A stretch of DNA of 63,641 nt from Chromera velia. Its lineage: Eukaryota > Sar > Chromeraceae. Numbering within the stretch: the first letter of the stretch is position 1; the number at the start of each line of letters is the position of its first letter. Under the pieces are notes generated by a model, which had not been told where the DNA came from, searched no databases, and worked only from the letters and a program-made list of their open reading frames with translations. Where the stretch lies: contig JAHBMJ010005130.1 of the NCBI GenBank assembly GCA_018398765.1, positions 45,258 to 108,898 on the forward strand. The letters run 5' to 3'. The translations under genes and the position numbers were made by a program. Positions 1 through 12,399 of this stretch are shown piece after piece.

Positions 1-395
1 CCACCACACTCTTTGCAGTGGTACTTCAAACGTCCGTGGGCACAGATTGACTTGCCCCCACACTCTTTGCACTTGTCTCGCTGTCGCCCGTGCCCACAAA
101 TTTGACTCCCACCGCAGTCCTTGCAGTACGTCCGTTGACGCCCGTGCTCGCAGATCCCCCTCCCGCCACACACTTTACAGTTACAACGATTTCTTCCATG
201 CTCACAAAATGCGCTTCCTTTGCACTCCTTGCAGTAGGGACGGTGACGCCCGTGAATGCATATGCCGCCCCCTCTGCACTCTTTGCAGTGATACTTTTGT
301 CGGCCGTGAGGACACCGTCCCTTTGGCGAAGAGCTTGCCGATGCAAGTGACTTCTCTTCTACCGTGGCAACAACTGAAGTTCTTTCTCTTGTCAT
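1..395 (-). CDS. Partial Cys/His tandem-repeat protein, truncated at window edge
   Basis: Read on the minus strand, the frame from an ATG at 395 to the window edge contains six to seven tandem units of about 18 residues. The pattern is C-x-H-G-R-x(6)-C-K-x-C-x-G-x(2)-I-C, for example ICEHGRQRTYCKDCGG. Regular spacing of two Cys, one Cys and one His per unit suggests a chain of small metal-binding knuckles. Similar ICEHGR/CKECGG repeats are remembered from proteins of algae and oomycetes with no firm function. The frame is open to the left edge, so the C-terminal part is missing. The ATG at 395 is only a guess, and an upstream exon could join in this frame. Longer ORFs in the other two frames of this stretch are shadows, because only this frame gives the repeat. 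Confidence 0.6.
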   Translation of the reverse strand, partial: MTRERTSVVATVEEKSLASASSSPKGRCPHGRQKYHCKECRGGGICIHGRHRPYCKECKGSAFCEHGRNRCNCKVCGGRGICEHGRQRTYCKDCGGSQICGHGRQRDKCKECGGKSICAHGRLKYHCKECG

Positions 396-1579
396 CTGAC
401 TTGACGGGACCCGCAAGCGAGGTGCCGGAAAGTTTGCAGCAACGCAACTTACACCTCTTTCCGGTCGGGCTTGGAGCTGGGCGGTTCCTTTGAACTCTGT
501 TGCCCGCACGCCAAAATGGCGACACGGACTATACAGCTGGGCAGAACGCAGCTTTACAAGTATAGTTACAGGGTGGGAAGGTGTATCATGGAGGCGAAAA
601 ATAGACTTGGCGCAAATTCTGGAAGTTAGAGTATTGCCACACAAAGTAGCAAGCGCACTGGTCATCGGTAGACGACACTGCTGACGATCCCTTCTCCCAA
701 ACCCCTCTTCCAGTTTGGAGACAGAAGCGAGTGCGCAGCGTCTCTTGCTATTGGATTGCCAGTCCACAGTGGCCTGGCGGGGGACGTGGACAAAACGTCG
801 CATTCTTCCTGTTGTTTCGTGGTTGTTTGCAGAAGTACAGATATTGGAACAGGCGAATTAAGATCTAGCAGAGTCAAAAAGACGGACAGAGTCCTCTATG
901 TAAACACCTGTGCCGCGATCATTGTGAGGTTTTGCAGATTCTTACATGTTGGACATTGCTGGACCATGCATGTTCGCAGTTCTCTTCGTGTTCCATCAAT
1001 CAGCATGTTGCAACATATCTAGCTTATAAAATTGCAACACATATGTAACCACGGCACATGCATGCATGCATCTGACGCATGCACTCGACCCGGAAAGCGC
1101 ATATAGCTGAGGGATGATTGAGCTAGGGATGGTGAGCTCCTACACGGGGGGGAGGGGGGCGGGGCCGGGCGTCCATGCAGGGCTTTCACAGAGTGCCAGG
1201 GTCAGGGGAGGTCCGGAGGAGCCTGAAACAGCCTGAAAGCTAGGGGGGCCGGTGACCGTAAGAGTGGCGCCTCGGTCTTTTTACGGTTTCCTTCCGACCC
1301 CCCTCCGCGGGGAGGGCGCGCCTTTCCCTCGAGATCAGGCTATGCCCCCCCTCTCCCTTTAGAGGCCTTCCTTTGTACAAAAACCCACAATATAATAAAA
1401 CATATAGTATGATAAGCCTTGGATAAGGGACAGTCAGAAAGTATTGGGGTGGTAAGATGTACATTTGCCTACACAAATATTGGATTAAAAAACTGATATA
1501 TGCTAGGATATAATCTGATATATACAGTTTAACGCATACGCAGTTTGATCAATACCTCAGGAAAATAATTCAGGGAACA

Positions 1580-1615
<36 letters not shown>

Positions 1616-1887
1616 CATACACACATTGTAACTTGGCAACTAGCTTGGTAACTGACTCAATACCCCCAATTCTTTACAAGTGTTTTTGTACAGCGGCTGC
1701 ATAATTACACTGCAATAATTAGAATATAGTATCTAGTATATCTTGATGTGATGATGATTGAGGGTTAAATCCTAAATTTAGCGACGCCAAATCCCAAACC
1801 ACTAGCAAGGCTTTGAGGACAACCCAGAACATATATTCATGGGGGGGGGGGATGAGGAAGCCTGCATGCCAATCAGATCGATTCGCC
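396..1887. other. Intergenic stretch, no supported gene
   Basis: No convincing exon is seen on either strand. The stretch holds a cluster of overlapping TGCATGCA octamers near 1059-1085, a G-rich patch near 1145-1170, and an AT-rich part from about 1370 with an (AT)n run near 1590-1612. The (AT)n run lies downstream of the 3' end of the neighbouring LINE copy, but no tail or target-site duplication could be defined. Confidence 0.5.
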
Positions 1888-4017
1888 TCAACTTGCCTTA
1901 TCGACAGAATGGACCTTCTTGAGACAGTCGGCTATAGCTTTGGAACCGCTTCTAGACAGAATTGTGCACAACAGCAACACCATATCCTTCATTTTTTTCT
2001 CATTATCAGAAGTGCCCCTCCTGGTTGCACCTGCAACGCGTTGTGCGATCTGTATTCTTATATTAATGGGTGCTTTCTGCTTCGCAATTTTGTACAGTTC
2101 TTTCAGCCTATTCCGTTCCCTTTCTGTGTCTTTACATTCCGTCAGAACATGAACCTCATCTTTGATCACACACGAGGGGGAGAAACATTTATCGCACAGC
2201 CGTTCCGGTTGGGTTCTATCTATATCCCCCCCTGTGAGAGCCCTAAAAAGCGTACGGAAGCCTGCAGAGGACTGCAACAGACTCTTTGGCAAAGGTTCAA
2301 CACTGCACTCTATCATTTCACTTCTCGGACGCCATTTCCTTTCACTCAGAAGGTACATGGCCAAACGCTGTCTGGACGGATTCTCTGATTGGAAAGGGGA
2401 GAGATTTGGAAGGTGGGGAAAAATTCCGTCTCTGTCTCTAACGTTTCTAGTTTCTTCTTTCAACCAGTCGGACAGCCAGGCACCCTCTACGATCTTTTTT
2501 GCCGCCCTTTTCCTTCTGCCCTTGCCCTTCCCTTTAAACTTGTCCCCCACCGTGCTTGGCAATGGAGGCCACAAAAGGGAGCAATCTAATGGAACGGCCA
2601 GCCATTTTACTGTCTTAACGAAGGGTTCACATGAGCCAGCCAAGCACTCATTCCACACTGCCCGGGGTAGAGCACGGTCGATCGATTTGATGCATTGGAT
2701 GAAGCCCCCACTCAACTTACCAAGTAGAGAACTGAATGGCTCGAGAGAGAGAGAGAGAAGGGAAGGCGAAACAAAGGAGTGATGGGAGAGACCAAAACAA
2801 CATCGAACAAAACGTAACTGTAATGCATCGAGGCAGGCAACATCTGTCTTTCTCAGCGGGATCGTTTCCAGTCCATACAGCGCGACTGGCAGCCAGAGGG
2901 CCTTGAACAAAGTAATTTTAGAAAAGGGAGAAACAAAGCCCAGAGAAGAGAGAGTACCAAACACCGCCCCCAAAGCCTTCTCTGCCGCCTCAATGCGGGC
3001 TTCGACTGTCTTGCTAAGGTCCCCGCCCTCAAAAACCCAGTTGCCCAAATACTTATATTTACTCACCGCTTCCACTGGTCTGCCTTCATAAAGAAAAAGG
3101 GTCCGGAGCACTAGGTTGGGGTAGGGGGAGGAGAGACGCATAACTTTTGTCTTCTTTAAATTCACCTTCAGGCCGTGCTCCTTACAATAGTCCTCGAGGC
3201 GAGACAGACGTTTCTGCAAGTCAGAAGCACTGTGAGCAAACAGAACAAGGTCGTCAGCGTATCCGATGCTTTCGATTAAAACGTCAGACAGTCTGACAGG
3301 AGTCTCTCTATCAGTACCCCCAGCCGAGCTTTGATTCCTGTTTTCATTATCGGAGCTGACAGACTTATGCAGATTGTTGATGAAAAGAAGAAAGAGGAGA
3401 GGAGAGAGAGGATCGCCTTGTTTTACTCCTCCGCCTTCTGGAAAGCATTCTGTTGCCCCATCCACCCGAGCCTTCACCTGACTATACATCGAATGAATCA
3501 TCCAAACATCGGCTTGGCTTACTCCTTCCTCCCTGAGCCTCTCTAACATTTTGACCCGAGGAACTGTATCAAACGCCTTGCTGAAATCAACAAACGCGGC
3601 AATCAGAGGGCTCTTCTTCTTTTTGGAGCTGAGAATTAACGAAGACAGAGCAGCGAAGGCCTCCCTTGTCCCTACCCCCTGTCTGAAGCCGAGCTGCCTT
3701 TCGTCAATTTTCACCTCTTTCCTGATCTTTGAGTCCATCAATAAAGCAAAAATCTTACCCAGAAGCCCCACAATGTGGATCGGGCGCCATTCGTTACAGT
3801 CGAGACTCGGCGGGCCCTTAGGGACGGGAGCAATGCGCAATGCATTCCAACGTTCAGGCCAAAAAGAAAAAAGGTGAAACAAATTGAAAAAGATAAAGAG
3901 CAGCAAGCGGGAGAGAGGAGAAAAACCAAAACATAACGAGAGGTGACAGGGGCCAACCCCATCTAAACCCAGCACCTTCTTTGGGTCAATTCCTTTCAGT
4001 GTTTCCTCGATCTTGCA
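1888..4017 (-). mobile_element. 5'-truncated non-LTR retrotransposon (LINE) reverse transcriptase
   Basis: One long open frame of about 700 codons runs from just after a TGA at 4018-4020 to a TGA at 1888-1890. It carries the LINE-type reverse transcriptase blocks in order: a degenerate LGLDGVGP entry, WRPIHIVGLLGKI, motif A with FVDFSKAFDTV, motif B with GVKQGDPLSPLLF, motif C with YADDLVLF, then the thumb. A C-terminal Cys-x2-Cys ... His ... Cys knuckle (CDKCF ... HVLTEC) matches the usual end of LINE ORF2. The polymerase aspartates are present. No apurinic endonuclease domain precedes the RT and the frame opens after a stop, so this is a typical 5'-truncated copy. Its own coding frame is unbroken, which suggests a fairly recent insertion. 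The ATG at 3975 lies inside the conserved region and is unlikely to be a real start. No flanking duplication was identified. Confidence 0.9.
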
Positions 4018-4772
4018 TCATATTTTATTTCATATACGTCACAAGAAAGGCCCAAAAGTAAACCTAAGAAAAGCTAGGAGCCTGGAACCTAAAGCTAAAA
4101 GCTAGCTAGGCTAGAAGTCTAGGAAAAACACAAAAAAACTAGATCACAGTCTAGATCACAGTCTTTGTGAAAAAGCTGATAACATAATTAAATTGGTTAA
4201 ATCAATTCTGTATTTTTTGTTTGTTCGAAATTGGGCTAGAAATTGAGGAAAAGAAGCTCCGAAAGAGACGCCGCTCCAGTTTGAATTCTTCGACAACTAG
4301 TTCGACAAACCCACCAAACAGGTATGGAAAAGCTGGTTATCGGGCCGTCGCAGGTCGCTTAAGGTTGCAGTAGGGGGTGAAAAAGAAGAGAGGGATCGTG
4401 CAGGATCAGTGAAGTGGTGTGCCGGGAGCTATGGGCGGGAAGGGGCTTGCAGAAAGATGAGAAGGAATGACAGGGGATGGAGACGGAAAGAGATAAACTG
4501 CACATATGGTGATCTAATTGGTCCCTTCCCAAAAGTTTCGACCCCCCTCCATCATTTCCTTCCCCATCGTCTTCCTGCATGCTGATAGGACAGAACGAAG
4601 GGACAGCGATGACTTTTTTTTGCATTGTTCCCTTCCTATTCCTTCTTTTCGAAATGCTCGACAACTTCCACTTGATGATTCTTCGGTCTCTCTACTGACG
4701 CACGCGCCGGCAGAGACATAAATGGAAGAAAGAAATCACAAGACGCCACGCTCGTTCTTCCATGCCTTGCCC
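4018..4772. other. Intergenic stretch between LINE copy and kinesin 3' end
   Basis: AT-rich near the LINE boundary (about 4020-4260), with short direct CTAG-containing repeats around 4080-4160, then a mixed-composition stretch up to the kinesin stop codon. It probably includes the kinesin 3' untranslated region. No exon or RNA gene was seen. Confidence 0.5.
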
Positions 4773-7700
4773 CTAGCTTGCGGACGCCCCCTCCTCCTTC
4801 TCTGGCCTCTGGTTGGCAGCCTCCTGCTGAGCTGGCCCAATTACCTCCTCTCCAACAGTCCCCCTATGCGATGCTGCTGCTGTTGCTGCGTGTGTGTGCT
4901 TGTCGAATCTCTGCATACTCATGCTGCCCCTCTCTACAGCCACCGCCACAGCGCCACCAACCGAGCTCCCCTTTCCTTCCTCACTCACAGAACCCCCCCC
5001 ATGCACAACAGAAGACGAAAACTCCAGACGCTCCCTCTGGGGGGGGGGCAGGGCCGTACTGAGAGACCAGGGACCCATCTCACCCATGAACCCCCTACTG
5101 CTGTTGCTAGGAGAGGAAGAGGACCCCGTGGGGGATTGCACCTGCAGTGTACGCCCCCCCTGGAGACAGGGGGGGTCTCTGCAGATCTGTGAGGAGGAAG
5201 AAGACGACGCGGCTGCGCTTTTGTGGGCGAGGTCTGCGAAGTCTTGGTCTGCTGCTGCGTGTTCGGTTGAGGTTGGGGAGAGAGAAAGCGATAGAGAAAG
5301 TGTTTCAAGCTGATTGGCTCTCGAAGGCGGGAAACCTGAAGACGACGCAGAGGAAGCAGTAGGTCGCCCTTGGTGGGCAAGGGCGGGGGGTGGGAGTGCT
5401 CCGGCATCTCTCAAAGCCGCGATGGCCTCGCGAGAAGTCAGAGGGGGGGCGTCGGGAGACCTGTCCCCCCCCATTGGGGCAGTGGGGGGGTCTGGGTCTG
5501 GGAGGGACCATGAATGAGTGACTGCTCCTGCTGCGGCCCCGGAAAGATCCGAAGGACTCGGGGGAGAAACCGATCGAGGTCCTAGGCGTTTGCCTGATTC
5601 CTTCCGTTCTGCTCCTCCCCCCTGTCCGGAAGGGAAGGATGAAGCACTCTTCTGATGACTTCCCTTCTCCCCTCCACGCCGCTTCCCCCCTCCTTTCCCC
5701 TTCTCTGCTGTTGTTCTCTTTCCCCCCTCAGAATGTACGAACGAGGTCTGCAGTGAGTAGTGCGTGTGCATTGAGTTGTTTGCACTACCAGAAGAGACGT
5801 GCGGAAGGGGATGCCCCCCTCCCCCCGCCACCATGGAGGGGGGGACCCCTCGAGGCGCACGTCCGGCCGCTCCACCCAGAGAACGACTGTGTGACCCTTT
5901 CCCTTCCTTCTCTCTCTGCTTCCACATTTCTCCTCCTCCCCCCTGAGAAGACAGAAGAACTCCCGCGTTGCGTCTCGACCCTAATGATTTTTCCCCCCTC
6001 TCAGCCCCCCGACTTCCCTTCATGCATACAGCGTCGGTGCTGGGAGGGTGACACGGGGCTCTATCTCTCTCGGATGGAAGAGAGGGGAGGACAGCAGCAG
6101 AAGAAGAGGAAGACGAGGCATGTTTCTGCATGCTGGGAGAGGAGGAAGAGTGGAGATCGGGTGTGCTCGCGTATGTGTCCGGTCTGTTGGTGTCGAAAAA
6201 CCTTTCGGCTTTATCTTTCTCGACAGACTTGCCTCCGGGCTTCCCCTCATTGTCGACGCACACACCCTCAGAGCCTTGCTGTGCAGACAATTGGGGGGAC
6301 GGGAGGTAGACCCAACCGCCCTCTCCGTCCCCCCTCGGCCAAGGGGACCTCGGAGAAGCTCCGCTTCCTTCTCGGTCTTCCCCTCTGCCTCCCTCGGCAC
6401 TCTGTATAGCATTTGGCAGGGGAGGGGAAGAGGGGGGGTATTGAGGCGGGAGGGCAGTACAAGAGCGAGACCCAGACATGGGACCATAGGAATTCATTCT
6501 TTCCCTCATCAGCGACATTTCTTGGAGTATGCATTTGAGCTGCATCTGCAGTATTGTGATCTCCTTGTTCTTATTTCTCAGTTGGATTTCGGGTGTCTCC
6601 ACGACCACCTCTGTTGTCTCGTCCCCTGTGCTGCTGCTCGAGGCCCTCTCGCACTGTTGGGAGGACAGACTCTGGTTGTTTCCAGCGGGGTTGATGGACA
6701 GCTTCAGAAGGGCTTTCGGACTTTCGTCCACTCTCCCAAATTCATTTTCCTGGAAAGGTTCCCATGCTTCGCCTCCCCTCCTCCTCCGAGGCGGCGATGG
6801 AGAAGCACGGCCGAGAATCTCTGCATTCATTTGAAATCACGCACAGACGGACACACAGACAAGATAAGATGAGCAAAAATGGATATGCGCATGTGTGTGT
6901 CAACTTGCGGGCGTGGATGCCGTTCTCGTCGCAGAATGGAGAGGAAAGCCGAGAAACAGAGAGAGCAAACAGACTTCCCGAAGCAGAAGAAAAGCGGACA
7001 TGTGCAACATCGTCATTTCGAATCCATTCATGAGTTGAAACACACAACCGAAGCACAAAAGTGGATCATAGGGAGAATCTGAAGACAACCAGACAAGCAG
7101 TGACCAAGCGAATGTTATTATAAAGAATGTGAAGACAAGCCCATGCATGCATGCTTCATTTGATCGAACAGGAGGAAGAGAAATCCAACACATCGATGGG
7201 GGAAGTAAGGGAATAGATTGGATTCTGCTGACCGACCTCCTCTGCCCATTCTCTGAAGGCCCCTTCCCCCTTCTCCTCCTCCTCTGAATCGCTGCTGTTG
7301 CTGCTGGCGTCTGCTGACAGCAGTGTCTCTCTCTGTGTGCCCCCCCCACTCCTCTTCGCTTGGACTCACTTCCTCCTCTATCTCTTCTTCTTCGTCTTCA
7401 TGAAACTGACGAACCCGAAGCCGATTCTTCATCTCCCCATGCATCCCCCTACCCTCACCCCCCTCTGCGCGCTCTTCTTCTTCGATTCTTTGCAAAGTCG
7501 GCGTGAACGACGGGGGGCGGACGTGAGACGAGGCAACTGAGGAGGCAGAGCTAGCAGGCGAACGAGGAGCAACCGGCAGCCCCGCCGCTGCTGCCGCACC
7601 CACGGCTCCCCATGAGCTAGAGGACCCAGCCGAGGGCGCGGTTGCCGCCGCCGCCGCTGCTGCTGCTGTCGGGGAGATTGAAGATGCCCCCGGTGGCACC

Positions 7701-10700
7701 AGCAGATTTCCTCCATTCGATGCGTGGATAGCAAGGAGTGTGGGAAGAGGCGGGGGGATTCCCCTCTGCACAGGAGAGGATCCCCCTTCAAGAAGAAGAA
7801 GCGAACGTCGACTTTGAGGGGAGACATCCGGGGAGCCGGAAGAAGACGGGGCCGGAGAGCTGCTGTCAGTCAGGGCAGCGCCCCCAGGCTTCAAGAACGA
7901 AAATGACCCCTCACCTTCTTCCCTCAAATCAGAAATCCCTCTACTTCTCCTCGGAGGGAGGCTAAGGAAGGTGTCACGGGACACACCCTCTTCCTCCTCC
8001 TCTTCTTCCTCTAATTCTTCTCCGTCTTCCTCCTCCTCCTCCTCCAACTCTTCTCCCTCCAACCTCACTCGCTCTTCTAGGGAGAAGATGTCTTCGCTAT
8101 AGTTGAAGATTTCTTCCTGCAGCTGTAAAATCTCACCCTGCAAGCAAAAACGCAAACAAGAAGAAATATTTGTGCTTGCTTCATCTGCATCCAGGCACAC
8201 AGAAAGAAAGGCAAGGCAGGACAGTCTTTGCTGTCCTTTCTTTACCTTTCTTTCTTCTTTCATCTTTCTTTTCTGCCGATACCCTACTTTCTTTACTGGA
8301 TACCCCAAAGAAATGAATGGACTGTCTGCTTGGGTGGCGTAACCGCCCCACCCATCCACGCACCCACCCTCCCATCCGACCAACCAACCAACCAAGCAAC
8401 GAAGAAAAAAACGACCTACGTACCTGAAGTTTCGTTGCCCTCAATTCACTCTCTTCGTCTTCCGGTTCCTCCTGCTCACTCCGCTCTTTCTCCTCCCCCC
8501 GTCTCTCCTTGCCCTCTACCTCCTTCTCCCTTGAGCCTCGAGCTTCTCCTCCCGACTCTTCTGAACGCGCGTGCTGCCGCTCCTGCCTCAAACCCAGAGG
8601 CCGGCCTTCTCCCCTGCTCCCTCCTGACTCCTGCTGATATTGATGAATTGTGCCCCCCAAGTCAGAGGACGACTTGGTCATCTGACGACCTGTTGGGGGA
8701 ATGTTCGCAGATGCCATGAAGGCGGCAAGCTCGGCCTTGGCCACATGGCGAGACGAAGAGGAGCAGCCTGGCTCGGCAGAGGAGTCCTTCTTCTTGGTGC
8801 CCCCTTTGGCCCCGTCTGCTACTGATGCTGGAAGAGACTGCCGAGACGGAATGTTGTCAGGTGAAGTTCGGGGAGAACCTCGGTAGTCTCTCAACTCGCG
8901 GGACGATGACGAGGTGCCGAGGAAGAAGGGACCGGCTCCTCCACCGCTGTGCTTTGCAGCGGAAGAAGAGGGAAAGGATCCTGGCTGTTGAATTGAATGA
9001 GGAGATAGAAAGTCGGTTTGAGAACGGGAGTGGCCCGTTTGAAGAGTGTTGCTCAGTCGTGACACGGGGAGACCCGCCGGCGTTGCATGGGCAACAGGGG
9101 CGGGAGTTTTTCGAGGGGATGTCAGTGTGTGGGAATGGCGGGAGGGGGGGGCGAAAGGAGAGAAATCAGAGAAATCATGCCGCTTGGGGACCGGCAGAGA
9201 GGACGGCTGTGTCCCTCCGCGGGGCGGTGGCAGAGAGGAGGGCGAGAGGCCTCCCACGGCGTTGCCATTTGAACCGAGAAGAAGAGGCCCTGGCGTTCTT
9301 TTTTCTCTTTCTCTCTCTCTGTTCTTTTCTCTTTCCTCCTCGATTTCCCTCTCCCTCTCCTCCTTTTCCTTCTGTTCCCTTTCACGCTGTCTCTCCCGTG
9401 CCCTCTGTTGACGTGCTGCCTCGAGCAGCCGCCTCTCCTTCAGTTTCTCCTCAAGTAAGTGGACCTGAGAAGAAACGAGAGGAAATGGACAAGACATGCA
9501 GACACCATTGTAGTTCATCTTCTGTTGCGTTGCTGTTCCAACCTAAAGAAAAAAATCGCAACAAAAAGAAGATACAGGTCAAACGGAAATTCCGGAGTTT
9601 GTGTTTCAAGGTTTGGAAGCAGCACCAACCAAACAAAAGAAAAAAAGAAACAGGCAGGCTTCAGAATCCATCAGATCACATGAACGAGCAGCAGACAGAC
9701 AACCCAAAATAGAGACCTACCTTCGCTTCTCTGTCCTTCAGTTTGCGAGCCAGAACGGTGTTTGCCGTCTCCAGTTTCTCTTTCCTGCATAAATGAATTA
9801 AGGATTTCGGTGGGCGTCTTGATATAATTTCTGCATATCTTCTTGCTCTGGCACACAGACGCATGCCTGGGCAAGCGCGATGCAACCACAAAAATCACTT
9901 TACTTCTTCCTCTGCCTACACACCGAAAAAAGAAAGACAAAGGAAGCCCCAAGAGATTCCATTGAGGTCCTTTCACAGGGAGGGATAGAAAGGGAAGAAA
10001 AAATAAAGACCGGCGGAAAAGGAGGGCAGCAGATTGGAGGAAGGCATGAAAGAAAATCCCATCAGCTCCCAATGTACGTCCTCATCACTCACATTTTGAC
10101 TGTACTCGCTAGGTGTCTGTGTTTTGCGTTCAGCTCATGTCTGTGCTGGTTATTGTGTCTCTGCAACACCTCCAGCTTCCTTGTGGCGTTGTTATTCTCC
10201 TCAGAGAACGCTCTGCGGAGAGCAGGGCAGAGCAGAGAAGAAGAACGGGAAACAACAGGGGTATGAGATGGGAGAACACGAAAAAGCCAATCAGCAGCAA
10301 AACAGAGTCATGCGCGAATGCGGCCAGCAAATTCCGGGTCAAAACGTGTGAGGTACACAGGAAGGGAAATAAACGACGGATGCATCAGCTACAAATTCCA
10401 CCAGAAAGGGTATCTGTCTCTCTACTGACACTCACAGTCACACAGACAGACAGATTGGTTGCTTCATTTGGTACACGTGTCTGATAGCTGACTTACAGAC
10501 AGACAGTACAACAACGAAAAAATGTCCGGATGGGTGGATGCATTTGACAGACTGACTTGATGCGCAATTTCTGTTGTCTGCTCTCTCTGTGTAGGAGAAC
10601 GTTCTGCCGCCTTCGGATCTCCGCTTCTCTCTGGGCCTCGATCATGCGGTTCAGAATACTGCAGCAGCCAATAGCAAGGTATACGTGTCTGAGTTTGAAG

Positions 10701-12345
10701 CAGACAACGCTGCAAAAACGAAAAAAGGACCGTCCGAGATCAAAAGAAGAGAACCGCTTGCATGTATGGATGTACGGAGGGAAGGGGAGACAGAGAGAGA
10801 AAGAAAGAAAGCAAGAGAAGAAAAAAAAAAAAGAAAGAGACCTGACAGAAACATTGACAGAGTCAAAGAGACAAAGACCTTCTCGGATCGTACACACTTT
10901 GACAGATAACGGTAATACAACAAGGGACTTGAAGAAAAAAGGCGAGTAAAAGAACAGGGCGGGAGGCTTCCTCTGCCTGGCCTGAAACCTTTTTCTCTGA
11001 CTGACTCTGATCTGTCTTTCCGCGCTCGGTCGCATTCTCCGCTCAGGCGCGCGAGGAGACGGCGCTCTCTGGCAAGTTTCTGCTGCGCGTCTTTCTCCGA
11101 ATTCTGCACGTGTTTCAGCTCCGTGCGAGTTCTCCCGCACGCCGCAGACAGTCTTTGCTTCTCTTCCGATGCCAACCGACTTGCCCTTTGTAGCTCTGCA
11201 AACGCTTTGTGCTCTCTCCGCAATTGGTTCTGTGATTGATGAAGCTCGGCCTCCAAAGCTTTGAGCTCCTGTGTGTATGCAGACTGCTCCTTGGCTAAAG
11301 AGCCTGCTGTAGCTGCTGAAAGAAGTGGAAGTTTCAGACGGAAATTTGCTTGTACGCCTTTGGGCATCGCACAGGCAGCGGCAGAGGACGAAGTCTGGGT
11401 ACCAAGGGAGAACTCCTCAGTCAGCTGCTGGGTTGCGCTCATATTATCATCCCCCACAGCCGCGTCTCTTCGGACCGTGGTGGCAGCAGAAGTCTCGATA
11501 GAGAGAGACGTAAAGGGCCTTTGCCTCTCAGACTGGTCCTGATCGGCTTCGGCCGTTTCATGAGCTTGCTGAGCCTGATGCTCTAGGCGGTCCAGTCGGA
11601 CCTTCAGTGTTCGGATGTGCTCGGTCAATCGGAGGATCTTCATCATTTTCCCCATCTTGTCTCTCTCCATGGAGTCCTGCTTCCGTCTCAGTTCTTTGCG
11701 TTTCCTGAAGGAAGGAAGGAAGGAAGCAAGCAAGAAGGGAATCATTGAGGAGGGTGATTGATCACTGGAGGCAACGAGGAAGGAAGGAGGTAGACAGATA
11801 TTCTCTTAGAAAGTCTGCGGAGAAAAAGTTAAAAAACGAAGAAAAGAGACGTGGAGACAGCGGCTGGACGAAAGTGACTGATGTCAGAGTGATGATCACA
11901 AAGAAGCTAGAGGAGTCTTTCAACAGGACAGTCGACGGTCTAGCTATCATCTGGACCAAGAGAGTAAAGAGGAGAGTAGAGAGCGACTTCTTTTTTTTCT
12001 TTTCACTGACACAAAGTGGTCGGGCATGAGAGAAAAAATGTGCATTAGGTCGAACAACATCTCAAACGAGCCTGCATTGAATCTCTCTAGCTGTTCTCTC
12101 AAGACGTGCCCTCCCTCAACTTTTCCTTGTAGCTCATCCACAGAAGACGGACGGAAGATCGACTGCGTGAGTCCTCTTTCTCCTCAGAAAAGTGGAACCA
12201 GGCGACAAAGAAGAGAAGTGACAGAGAGGGGGCAGATAGTTGGGAAAGCAGCGGACTGACTCATAATTTTTCGATCTGTTTCCAGCCTCGCGGTCAAGCT
12301 GTTCCCGCAACCGCCGGTGGTTTTCCTCCAATTTTTGCATTCTCG

Positions 12346-12399
<54 letters not shown>

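Noticed and set aside
26-346. 106-codon minus-strand ORF
   Set aside because: It is out of frame with the Cys/His repeat, which explains the periodicity better.
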